A stretch of DNA of 11,710 nucleotides from positions 1 through 11,710 of the forward strand of contig CALGFH010000388.1 of assembly GCA_937881255.1 (NCBI GenBank), read 5' to 3'. The notes under the pieces are model-generated. The model had not been told where the DNA came from, ran no database searches, and worked only from the letters and a program-made list of their open reading frames with translations. The position numbers and the translations under genes are program-made. Positions within the stretch are counted from its first letter, which is position 1, and each line of letters starts with the position of its first letter. This document shows, piece by piece, positions 1 to 7,240 of this stretch. This stretch comes from an uncultured Actinomycetes bacterium. GTDB taxonomy: Bacteria > Actinomycetota > CALGFH01.

Positions 1-1043
1 GGGGCGGCCACGTCCGGCTTGGCCAGCCCGTGGGCGGTCGGCCCGCGGCCCGAGAAGTCGGGCAGCCGGTCGTCGCTGAGGCCGGCGGTGCCGCGGTCGT
101 CGGTGGCCCCGACGGTGACCACCCACGGGTCGTCGGCCGGCTTGGTGATGGTCCCGGCGCCGGGGCCCTTGTTGCTGGCCGCCACGACCACGGTCATGCC
201 GGCCGCCCAGGCCCGCTCGACCGCGTAGTTGAGCGGGTCGGTCTTCCAGTCCTGGGTGGAGTCGGTGCCGAGGCTGAGGTTGAGCACCCGGATGTTGTAG
301 CGGTCCTTGAAGGAGACCACCCACTGGATGGCGGCCAGGATGTTGCTGACGTCGGCGGAGCCGTCGGCCCCGGCGGCCTTGACCGACAGGATGCTGGCCT
401 CGGGGGCGACGCCCTTCCATTTGCCGCCCGAGCTGGCCCCGTTGCCGGCGACCAGCCCGGCGATGAAGGTGCCGTGCCCGTAGCGGTCGTTGCAGTCCAG
501 CTCGCCCGAGAGGTTCTTGCACGGCTCGGTGCGGCCGGTGAGGTCGTTGCGCACCTGGACGAGCCGGCCGGCCAGGTCGGGCAGGCCGGAGGCGACCCCG
601 GTGTCGAGCACGGCCACGGTGACCCCGCGGCCGGTGACCCCGCGCTTCCAGGCGGCGTCGGCCCTGACCACCTTGGGGTAGACCGACGTGATGGCGTCGG
701 CGCTGGCCGCGCCCTGGACCCGGACCTTGTCGTCGGGGGTGACCGCCCGGATCCCGGCCAGCCTGGCCAGCTCGTCGACGGCGGCCGCGGGCACGGTGGC
801 CGCGAACCCGGCGACGATCGGCAGGGCCCGGGTGACCTGGCCGCCGAGCCGCCGCACGGCCAGCTCGGGGGCCGGGTCGGCGGCCGCGGTCTTCTGCACG
901 ATGACCCGGACGTGATCGGCCGTCCCCGGCCGGGCCGCCGTCCCCGTGGGGACGACCCCCAGTCCGGTGGCCAGAACCAGCACCGCCAGCGCGGCAACGA
1001 CCAGCGCCCTTCCGCGCTGCAGCCCAAACGAACCGACGATCAC
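1..1043 (-). CDS. Secreted subtilisin-like serine protease (peptidase S8), C-terminus beyond window
   Basis: The visible 347 residues form a typical pre-pro-subtilase. A signal peptide comes first: Q9-R10-G11-R12, a hydrophobic run at about 13-31, and a probable cleavage site near 36-37. An inhibitor_I9-like propeptide follows (about 43-110), then the S8 catalytic domain. Catalytic Asp is D147 in 'VAVLDTGV', catalytic His is H190 in 'YGHGTFIAG', and the oxyanion-hole Asn is N291 in 'AASNKGPG'. The window ends at 'KPDVAAP', just before the expected GTS motif with the catalytic serine, so activity cannot be confirmed here. Family knowledge: such enzymes are exported, remove their own propeptide and degrade extracellular protein. 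Two in-frame GTG codons (1046 and 1043) follow a GGAGG. The second is preferred because it gives a 6-nt spacer rather than 3. The gene diverges from the CoxL-like gene at 1213. Confidence 0.9.
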   Translation of the reverse strand, partial: MIVGSFGLQRGRALVVAALAVLVLATGLGVVPTGTAARPGTADHVRVIVQKTAAADPAPELAVRRLGGQVTRALPIVAGFAATVPAAAVDELARLAGIRAVTPDDKVRVQGAASADAITSVYPKVVRADAAWKRGVTGRGVTVAVLDTGVASGLPDLAGRLVQVRNDLTGRTEPCKNLSGELDCNDRYGHGTFIAGLVAGNGASSGGKWKGVAPEASILSVKAAGADGSADVSNILAAIQWVVSFKDRYNIRVLNLSLGTDSTQDWKTDPLNYAVERAWAAGMTVVVAASNKGPGAGTITKPADDPWVVTVGATDDRGTAGLSDDRLPDFSGRGPTAHGLAKPDVAA

Positions 1044-1090
1044 CACTGCCCTCCCCTGTATTCGTGCCCCACCCTCGAAGGCGACCGGGA

Positions 1091-1105
1091 CATACTGTAC
1101 GTATG
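1091..1105. promoter_or_regulatory. Inverted repeat CATAC-N5-GTATG in the divergent promoter region
   Basis: The region between the protease start (1043) and the CoxL-like start (1213) is clearly AT-richer than the genes. It holds a 5-bp inverted repeat, CATAC TGTAC GTATG, about 50 bp upstream of the protease start. On the minus strand it contains TACAGT, which fits a TANNNT -10 element, so a dimeric repressor bound here could block the protease promoter. The function is inferred; the arms are short. Confidence 0.3.
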
Positions 1106-1158
1106 ACCTAGTCGGCTTAAACATCCTTCCAAAAACTTACTGCTATCTACGCAGGTTG

Positions 1159-1206
1159 TTGACATCGGTTCTCGCCGAGCTTCGTGATCGCGCCGTGCCG
1201 TAGGCT
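1159..1206 (+). promoter_or_regulatory. Candidate promoter(s) of the CoxL-like gene
   Basis: Two signals are visible. TTGACA at 1159-1164 matches the sigma70-type -35 consensus exactly, but the hexamer 17-18 bp downstream (TCGTGA or CGTGAT) is a poor -10. TAGGCT at 1201-1206 is a good actinobacterial -10 hexamer (TANNNT) and ends exactly 6 nt before the ATG at 1213. Transcription would then begin on the A of the start codon. No Shine-Dalgarno sequence precedes this ATG, which fits a leaderless mRNA. The two signals are 36 bp apart, so they cannot be one promoter. Confidence 0.45.
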
Positions 1207-1212
1207 CTGCCC

Positions 1213-3495
1213 ATGGCCAGCCCAACCACCGACGGTATCGTCCCCCGGCGCGAGGACCGGCCCCTGGTCACCGGGGCGGCGCGCTACTGCGACGACCTGG
1301 CCCCGCCGGGGGCGCTGCACGCCGTGTTCGTCCGGGCCCCGCTGGCCCACGGCCGGATCCTGGCCATCGACCCGGCCCCGGCCGCCGCCATGCCCGGGGT
1401 GGCCGGGGTGTTCACCGCCGCCGACCTTGGCCTCCCGCCGCTGCCGCCCGGGGACGGGCCGGCCGCCATGGCCCGCCCGGTGCTGGCCACCGGCACCGTC
1501 CGCTTCCTGGGCGAGGCGGTGGCGGTGGTGGTGGCCGGGACCCGGGTCCAGGCGATGGACGCGGCCGAGGCCGTCGAGGTCGACTACGAGCCGCTCGAGG
1601 TGGTCGTCGACCCGCGGGCGGCCCTGGCCGACGACGCCCCGGAGCTGTTCGAGGGGACCGGCAACCTGGCCAGGGAGCGCCCCTGGCCGGAGCCGTCGCG
1701 GGCCCTGGAGGGGGCCGAGGTGGTGGTCCGGGGCCGGTTCGTCAACCAGCGGGTGGCCGCGGCCCCGATCGAGCCCAACGCCGCCGTGGCCGTGCCCGAG
1801 CCCGACCGCGACGGCCTCACCCTGTACGCCCCCTGCCAGGCGCCGTTCTGGACCCGCGACACGGTCGCCGAGACCCTCGGCCTGGGGCCCGACCAGGTCC
1901 GGGTGGTCGTCCCGGCGGTCGGCGGGGCCTTCGGGGCCAGGATCCACACCTACCCCGAGCAGGTGGCGGTGGCCGCGCTGGCCCGGCGGCTGGGCCGCCC
2001 GGTCCGCTACGTCGAGAGCCGCTCGGAGACGATGCTGGCCATGACCCACGGCCGGGCCCAGGTCCAGGAGGTCGAGCTGGCCGCGACCCGCGACGGCCGC
2101 ATCACCGGCCTGCGGGCGCGGCTGCTGGCCGACGGCGGCGCCTACCCGGCCGACGCCCCCTCGATGCCGTCCTCGACCCGCTACATGGCCTCGGGCGTGT
2201 ACCGGATCGCCAAGGTCGAGGTGGCCTGGGCGTGCGCGGCCACCAACACCACCCCGGTGGCCGCCTACCGGGGGGCCGGCCGGCCCGAGGCCACGGCCAT
2301 GGTCGAGCGGGCGGTCGACCTGCTGGCGGCCCGGCTGGGCATCGACCCGGCCGAGCTGCGGCGGCGCAACCTGATCCCGGCCAGGGCCTTCCCGTACACC
2401 ACGGCCACCAGGGCCCGCTACGACTCGGGCGACTACCAGGCGGCCCTCGACCGGGTCCTGGAGGCGGCCGGCTACCACGACCTCCGGGCCACCCAGGCCG
2501 CCCGCCGCCAGCGGGGCGAGGTCCGCCAGCTCGGCATCGGCCTGTCGGTCTACGTCGAGGTGACCGGGTTCGGGTCCGAGTACGGCCAGGTCGAAGTCGA
2601 GCCGGACGGCCGGGTCACGGCCCGGACCGGGGTCTCCCCCCACGGCCAGGGCCACGAGACGGCCTTCGCCCAGCTGGTCGCGGCCACCCTCGGGGTCGGG
2701 ACCGAGCAGGTCGCGGTCGTCCACTCCGACACCTTCGCCGTGCCAAGGGGCGACGGGACCATGGGGTCGCGCTCGCTCCAGGTCGGCGGCAGCGCCGTGG
2801 CCGAGGCCGCCGGGAAGGTGCTGTCCAAGGCCAGGGCGCTGGCCGCCCACCTGCTGGAGGCGCCGGCCGAGGACGTGGCCGTGTTCCCGGGCGAGGGCCT
2901 GGGGGTCGCCGGCGCCCCCTCGACCGCCCTGGCCTGGGCCGAGCTGGCCGCGGCGGCCGCCGACCCGGACCGCCGGCCGCCGGGCATGGACGCCGGGCTG
3001 GAGGCGGCCGTCGACTTCAAGCCGGAGCGCAGCACCTTCCCGTTCGGGGCCCACCTGGCCGTGTGCGAGGTCGACACCGAGACCGGCCTGGCCCGGCTGC
3101 TGCGCCACCTGGCCGTGGACGACGCCGGCAGGATCCACAACCGGGTGCTGGCCGAGGGGCAGGTGCACGGCGGGATCGCCCAGGGGGTCGCCCAGGCCCT
3201 GTTCGAGGAGGTCGGCTACGACGAGGACGGCAACTGCCTGCACGGCAACCTGGCCAGCTACGCCATGCCGAGCGCGGCCGACCTGCCGGCGTTCGAGACC
3301 ATGCGGATGGAGACCCCGACCCCGCTGAACCCGTTGGGGGTCAAGGGGATCGGCGAGTCGGGGACGGTCGGGTCCACCCCGGCGGTCCAGAACGCGGTCG
3401 TGGACGCCCTGGCCCACCTGGGGGTGACCCACATCGACATGCCCCTGACTCCCGAGCGCGTCTGGCGCGCCATCCAGGCCGCCGCGGGCGGCTAG
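1213..3495 (+). CDS. Molybdenum hydroxylase large subunit, form II CoxL-like / xanthine dehydrogenase family
   Basis: This 760-residue protein has the size and order of the molybdopterin-binding large subunit of the CO dehydrogenase / xanthine oxidase family. The N-terminal a/b-hammerhead domain (about 10-125) starts 'RREDRPLVTGAARYCDD'. The molybdenum cofactor domains carry 'VGGAFGAR' (236-243), 'AYRGAGR' (351-357), 'SPHGQGHET' (475-483) and 'GTMGSRS' (515-521), and the probable catalytic glutamate is E715 in 'GIGESG'. The loop AYRGAGR is the form II signature; true CO dehydrogenases carry AYxCSFR with an active-site cysteine, absent here. The substrate is therefore unknown: an aldehyde, a purine or another N-heterocycle is more likely than CO. 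Family members need a [2Fe-2S] and an FAD subunit, and neither lies nearby. The ATG has no ribosome binding site but is placed for leaderless translation. The stop overlaps the convergent regulator's stop. Confidence 0.9.
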   Translation: MASPTTDGIVPRREDRPLVTGAARYCDDLAPPGALHAVFVRAPLAHGRILAIDPAPAAAMPGVAGVFTAADLGLPPLPPGDGPAAMARPVLATGTVRFLGEAVAVVVAGTRVQAMDAAEAVEVDYEPLEVVVDPRAALADDAPELFEGTGNLARERPWPEPSRALEGAEVVVRGRFVNQRVAAAPIEPNAAVAVPEPDRDGLTLYAPCQAPFWTRDTVAETLGLGPDQVRVVVPAVGGAFGARIHTYPEQVAVAALARRLGRPVRYVESRSETMLAMTHGRAQVQEVELAATRDGRITGLRARLLADGGAYPADAPSMPSSTRYMASGVYRIAKVEVAWACAATNTTPVAAYRGAGRPEATAMVERAVDLLAARLGIDPAELRRRNLIPARAFPYTTATRARYDSGDYQAALDRVLEAAGYHDLRATQAARRQRGEVRQLGIGLSVYVEVTGFGSEYGQVEVEPDGRVTARTGVSPHGQGHETAFAQLVAATLGVGTEQVAVVHSDTFAVPRGDGTMGSRSLQVGGSAVAEAAGKVLSKARALAAHLLEAPAEDVAVFPGEGLGVAGAPSTALAWAELAAAAADPDRRPPGMDAGLEAAVDFKPERSTFPFGAHLAVCEVDTETGLARLLRHLAVDDAGRIHNRVLAEGQVHGGIAQGVAQALFEEVGYDEDGNCLHGNLASYAMPSAADLPAFETMRMETPTPLNPLGVKGIGESGTVGSTPAVQNAVVDALAHLGVTHIDMPLTPERVWRAIQAAAGG

Positions 3496-3499
3496 CCGC
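3488..3499. repeat. 12-bp palindrome centred on two overlapping stop codons
   Basis: GCGGCTAGCCGC is a perfect palindrome. Its central CTAG supplies the TAG stop of the CoxL-like gene (3493-3495) on the plus strand and the TAG stop of the response regulator (3492-3494) on the minus strand. Outer arms GCCGC (3481-3485) and GCGGC (3504-3508) could extend it into an imperfect hairpin. It might act as a two-way terminator, although there is no T-tract on either side. Confidence 0.45.
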
Positions 3500-4172
3500 G
3501 CTGGCGGCCGACCTCGGTCGCCGACGGGCGGCGGGTGGCCAGCTCGTGCTGCATGGCGAAGGTGGCCGCCTCCAGCTTGGAGTGCATCTCCAGCTTCTGG
3601 AGGATGTTCTGCACGTGGGTGCGGACGGTGTGGGGGCTGATGTAGAGCTCACGGCCGATCTGGGCGTTGCTCCAGCCGCGGCCGAGCAGGGCCAGCACCT
3701 CCCGCTCCCGCGGTGACAGCCGGTTCAGGGGGGCGTCGGTGGACCGGTCGCCCATGTCCAGGAGCCGGCGGAACAGCTGGGGCAGCATCGCCCGCGGCAC
3801 CACGCCCTCCCCGTCCAGCACCGCCTGGACGGCCCGCAGCACCGTCTGGGTGCCGGACTTCTTGCCGACCACCCCCACCGCCCCGGCCCGGATGGCGTGC
3901 AGCAGCAGGTCGATGTCGGTGTCCTGGGCGAGCAGGATGACCTTGGTGTCGGGCAGCTCGGAGAGGATCGTCTCGACCAGGGTCGGACGGCTGCTCAGGG
4001 CCAGACCGGCGTCGATCACGAACAGGTCGGGCTTGAGCTGGGGCACCGAGGCCACGATGTGGGGCACGGCCGACGCCTGCCCGACGACCTCGTTGGTGCC
4101 GTCACGGGTGATGAGAGCTTCCAGCGCCTCGTTGAACAGCGGCTGACAGTCGGCCAGGAACACGCGAGCCAT
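3492..4172 (-). CDS. NarL/LuxR-family response regulator with degenerate receiver domain
   Basis: The protein has 226 residues: a receiver domain (about 1-120), a linker and a LuxR-type helix-turn-helix (152-212, 'LSPREREVLALL', 'SNAQIGREL', 'HTVRTHVQNIL'). The likely phospho-acceptor D54 in 'LFVIDAG' is kept and K104 lies where the conserved Lys is expected. The acidic pair is D8-C9 rather than D-D, and the conserved Thr/Ser position is A82 ('VILLAQD'). Phospho-switching may thus be weakened or lost. ATG at 4172 is chosen because GGAGG (4183-4179) sits 6 nt upstream and the receiver fold begins at once; an open extension to 4427 has no domain content. By hand count the helix-turn-helix matches the neighbouring regulator (4573-5265) at 36 of 61 positions, so the two are paralogues. 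No sensor kinase is present. The targets are unknown; its own gene and the divergent one are natural candidates. Confidence 0.88.
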   Translation of the reverse strand: MARVFLADCQPLFNEALEALITRDGTNEVVGQASAVPHIVASVPQLKPDLFVIDAGLALSSRPTLVETILSELPDTKVILLAQDTDIDLLLHAIRAGAVGVVGKKSGTQTVLRAVQAVLDGEGVVPRAMLPQLFRRLLDMGDRSTDAPLNRLSPREREVLALLGRGWSNAQIGRELYISPHTVRTHVQNILQKLEMHSKLEAATFAMQHELATRRPSATEVGRQRG

Positions 4173-4279
4173 CGATTTCCTCCGGAGACCGGCGAGCGGC
4201 CAGCCAAGACGACGTCCCTTGTCGTTCCAACAGCTTGCCGCACCACCCGGCTGGGCTGGTACGGGTCTTGTAGTGCCGG

Positions 4280-4292
4280 ATATTACGGTAAT
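4280..4292 (-). promoter_or_regulatory. Candidate -10 element overlapped by the palindrome ATTACGGTAAT
   Basis: ATTAC-G-GTAAT (4282-4292) is a perfect 11-bp palindrome in a GC-rich genome where such AT-rich symmetry is uncommon. On the minus strand, TAATAT (4285-4280) overlaps one arm and fits a -10 hexamer. It would place the start of transcription about 100 nt before the regulator start at 4172. An operator overlapping the promoter is a reasonable reading, but the -35 side is weak. Confidence 0.3.
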
Positions 4293-4444
4293 CGGCGCAA
4301 CTTCACCTACGTTGCACCTTGCCCAGGGCCATCGGCGAGTTCGGTGACGGCAGGTACTGAGTTCTCCGGATGAGAACCATGCGACGTCCGTCGTACGCTC
4401 GACGCAGCCCGGGAGACCGGGAGGCACGTTCCCCGCCGCGGACC

Positions 4445-4477
4445 ATCACGTACCGATCACGGGTCGGTCACGGGCAA
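4445..4477 (+). repeat. Three tandem 11-bp direct repeats (TCACG phased at one helical turn)
   Basis: ATCACGTACCG, ATCACGGGTCG and GTCACGGGCAA follow each other without gaps. The core TCACG recurs at 4446, 4457 and 4468, exactly 11 bp apart, so all copies face the same side of the helix. The array lies about 100 bp upstream of the regulator start at 4573 and just upstream of a possible -10 (TACCGT, 4489-4494). This is the usual position for an activator-binding array. The binding protein is unknown; one of the two adjacent LuxR-type regulators is the first guess. Confidence 0.4.
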
Positions 4478-4572
4478 GGTGTCGGCCGTACCGTTTGCGG
4501 CTCCGGCGACGCCTTACAAGACGGTCGCAAAACGGGCCGAAGCGACTGAGGCGCGCCGGGGGAGGCCGTAAC

Positions 4573-5265
4573 GTGACGAACATGATCGGATTGGTTCTGG
4601 CGGACGACCATCGGGTCTTCGCCGAGGGCCTCGGAGTGATGCTGGACGCCCAGGATGACCTGGCCGTCCTCGGGGTGGCCCACGACAGCCACCAGGCGAT
4701 CGAGCTGGCGGCCAGGCACGAGCCGACCGTGCTGCTGCTCGACGCCCACATGCCAGGTCCCGACCTGGCCACCACCCTTCGTGCGGTCAGGGCGTCCTCG
4801 CCCGGCACCAAGGTGCTGATGCTCTCGGCCGACACCCGCCGGGAGACGATCGCCGAGGCGCTGGAGGCGGGGGCCGACGGCTTCCTGGCCAAGGACGCCT
4901 CCAGCCGGCAGGTCGCCGGGGCCATCCGCACCCTGGTCGACGGCAAGGGCAGCATCGTGGCCGCGGCCGAGCCGGCCTCCCGGCCGGTGCGCGACCCCAG
5001 CGTCGACCTGCGGGTCCGGACCCTGTCCGGCCGCGAGCGGGAGATCCTGGGCCTGCTGGCCAACGGCTGGTCCAACCGGCGGATCGCCGAGGAGTGCTTC
5101 CTCTCCCTCAACACCGTCCGCACCCACGTGCAGAACGTCCTGGTCAAGCTGGGCGTCCACTCCAAGCTGGAGGCGGTCGCGTTCGCCCTCGAGCACCAGG
5201 TGGTGGCGGTCGGCGCCGGCGCCGGAGCCTCCGCCTGGGGCCAGCCGCGCCTGAGCGCCAGGTAG
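4573..5265 (+). CDS. NarL/LuxR-family response regulator with intact receiver domain
   Basis: The protein has 230 residues. Its receiver keeps all classical positions: acidic pair D11-D12, phospho-acceptor D57 in 'VLLLDAHMP', S85 in 'VLMLSAD' and K107 in 'GFLAKD'. The LuxR-type helix-turn-helix occupies 151-211 ('LSGREREILGLL', 'SNRRIAEE', 'NTVRTHVQNVL'). A short Gly/Ala tail follows. GTG at 4573 is chosen because GGAGG (4561-4565) lies 7 nt upstream; the ATG at 4582 would be 16 nt away. A partner histidine kinase should phosphorylate D57, but none is encoded here. The gene is a paralogue of the divergent regulator ending at 3492, which has lost key receiver residues. The exporter at 5373 follows on the same strand but is separated by a terminator-like repeat, so co-transcription is doubtful. 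Regulation of the exporter by this protein is possible but unproven. Confidence 0.9.
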   Translation: MTNMIGLVLADDHRVFAEGLGVMLDAQDDLAVLGVAHDSHQAIELAARHEPTVLLLDAHMPGPDLATTLRAVRASSPGTKVLMLSADTRRETIAEALEAGADGFLAKDASSRQVAGAIRTLVDGKGSIVAAAEPASRPVRDPSVDLRVRTLSGREREILGLLANGWSNRRIAEECFLSLNTVRTHVQNVLVKLGVHSKLEAVAFALEHQVVAVGAGAGASAWGQPRLSAR

Positions 5266-5267
5266 TC

Positions 5268-5300
5268 CCGTGACCCGGGTGACCACGCCCCGGGTCACGG
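5268..5300 (+). terminator. Strong stem-loop after the response regulator gene
   Basis: CCGTGACCCGGG (5268-5279) and CCCGGGTCACGG (5289-5300) are a perfect 12-bp inverted repeat around a 9-nt loop, starting 2 nt after the stop codon. There is no T-run, only a later CTTTG. It therefore resembles the U-poor hairpin terminators proposed for GC-rich actinobacteria. A protein-binding operator is the alternative, since the arm contains the same TCACGG core as the repeats at 4445-4477. Confidence 0.6.
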
Positions 5301-5313
5301 CGCACCTTTGTCG

Positions 5314-5361
5314 TTGAAGAGTTCGTGCATCCCTGCTGTCATGGGCCGCTCTCGACAGCAG
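5314..5361 (+). promoter_or_regulatory. Candidate promoter and inverted repeat before the ABC exporter
   Basis: TTGAAG (5314-5319) and TGTCAT (5337-5342) are spaced by 17 bp and each match 4 of 6 consensus bases, predicting a start near 5349. A perfect 8-bp inverted repeat, CTGCTGTC (5333-5340) with GACAGCAG (5354-5361) and a 13-nt spacer, overlaps the -10 and the predicted start. It ends one base before the GGAGG ribosome binding site at 5363-5367. The position fits a repressor operator, as in drug-exporter genes controlled by TetR- or PadR-type proteins, or a leader hairpin that hides the binding site. No such repressor gene is adjacent. Confidence 0.4.
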
Positions 5362-5372
5362 AGGAGGCGTGA

Positions 5373-6388
<1,016 letters not shown>

Positions 6389-6392
<4 letters not shown>

Positions 6393-7192
6393 GCACCGTC
6401 GCCTCCCGCACCGCCCCCCGGCGCCCGCTGCGCTGGACCTTCACCGACGCCGCCGCCGTGACCCGCCGCAACCTCTACCGCTACGTCCGTGTCCCGACCC
6501 TGCTGCTGTTCTCGACCATCCAGCCGGTCATGTTCGTGCTGCTGTTCACCTATGTGTTCGGCGGCGCCATCCAGGTGCCGGGGGTGGAGCACTACATCGA
6601 CTTCCTGATGGCCGGGATCCTCGTCCAGACGGTGATCTTCGGCTCCACCCAGACCGGCGTCGCCCTGGCCGAGGACATGTCGCGGGGCATGATCGACCGG
6701 TTCCGCTCCCTGCCCATGGCCCGCTCGGCCGTGCTCGCCGGCCGCACCCTGTCCGACACCGTCCGCAACCTGTTCGTGGTCGGCCTGATGCTGGTGGTCG
6801 GCACCCTGGTCGGGTTCCGCTTCCACGCCGGGTTCGTGCCCGCGCTGGGCGCGGTCGCCCTGGCCCTGGCCTTCGGGCTGGCCTTCTCCTGGATCTCGGC
6901 CTTCATCGGCCTGTCGGTGCGCGACGTCGAGTCGGCCCAGGCGGCCGGGTTCGTCTGGGTGTTCCCGCTGGTCTTCGCCTCCTCGGCCTTCGTCCCGGTG
7001 GAGAGCATGCCCGGCTGGCTGCAGGCGTTCGCGCGGGTCAACCCGGTCACCGTCACCGTCAACGCGCTGCGGGCGCTCACCCTGGGCGGGCCGATCACCA
7101 AGCCCCTGCTCCAGTCCCTGGCCTGGATCGCCGGCATCCTGCTGGTGTTCGTGCCCCTGGCCGTCAACCGCTACCGTCGCGCCGCCGGGTAG
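6389..7192 (+). CDS. ABC-2 type exporter permease, DrrB-like
   Basis: The 267-residue integral membrane protein has about six hydrophobic segments (roughly 38-58, 72-92, 125-145, 150-175, 185-203 and 242-260). It carries the ABC-2 family hallmark 'EDMSRGMIDRFRSLPMARSAVLAGR' region (95-119), the coupling area that contacts the ATPase, and the late 'NPVTVTVNALRAL' motif (218-230) typical of DrrB-like proteins. Its ATG lies within the ATGA overlap with the ATPase stop, so translation is coupled and the two proteins should form one exporter (A2B2). GAGGAG lies 6 nt upstream. The substrate is unknown. The TAG stop forms the first three bases of a TAGGCT hexamer that may be the promoter of the next gene. 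Confidence 0.93.
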
Positions 7193-7195
7193 GCT
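7190..7195 (+). promoter_or_regulatory. Candidate -10 element (TAGGCT) before the small membrane protein
   Basis: TAGGCT is the same hexamer seen before the CoxL-like gene and overlaps the permease stop codon. It would start transcription near 7202 and give a leader of about 39 nt with an AGGGGA binding site (7228-7233) 7 nt before the ATG. A small GAGG-GAAA-CCTC stem with a GNRA-type loop (7197-7208) lies at the predicted start. No clear -35 is seen. Confidence 0.35.
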
Positions 7196-7240
7196 AGAGG
7201 GAAACCTCCTCCAACCACCCGAAGGGCAGGGGATCGATCG

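Larger units (their letters stand above)
4173..4572. promoter_or_regulatory. 400-bp divergent control region between two response regulators
   Basis: No gene could be supported in this stretch, which is less GC-rich than its surroundings. It holds the promoters of both regulators and several repeats described separately: an ATTACGGTAAT palindrome, three 11-bp tandem repeats, and a TACAAGAC motif near each end pointing outwards towards each gene. Candidate -10 elements are TAATAT (minus strand, 4285-4280) and TACCGT (plus strand, 4489-4494). Neither has a convincing -35 element. Confidence 0.6.

Noticed and set aside
194..1027. Minus-strand open frame (277 residues) overlapping the protease
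   Set aside because: It is a shifted frame of the same strand with Ser/Pro/Arg-rich nonsense; the protease motifs are in another frame.
30..1106. Plus-strand open frame (358 residues) at the left end
   Set aside because: It mirrors the S8 protease, whose catalytic Asp, His and Asn motifs are all on the minus strand.
1147..3432. Long minus-strand open frame (761 residues) opposite the CoxL-like gene
   Set aside because: Gly/Arg/Pro/His-rich translation without any domain; it is the mirror frame of a clear gene in GC-rich DNA.
1213..3495. True CO dehydrogenase large subunit (coxL)
   Set aside because: The active-site loop reads AYRGAGR and not AYxCSFR, so the cysteine needed for CO oxidation is absent.
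4173..4427. Longer start for the left response regulator (85 extra residues)
   Set aside because: The extension crosses the promoter region and its ribosome binding site, and has no domain; the ATG at 4172 has GGAGG 6 nt upstream.
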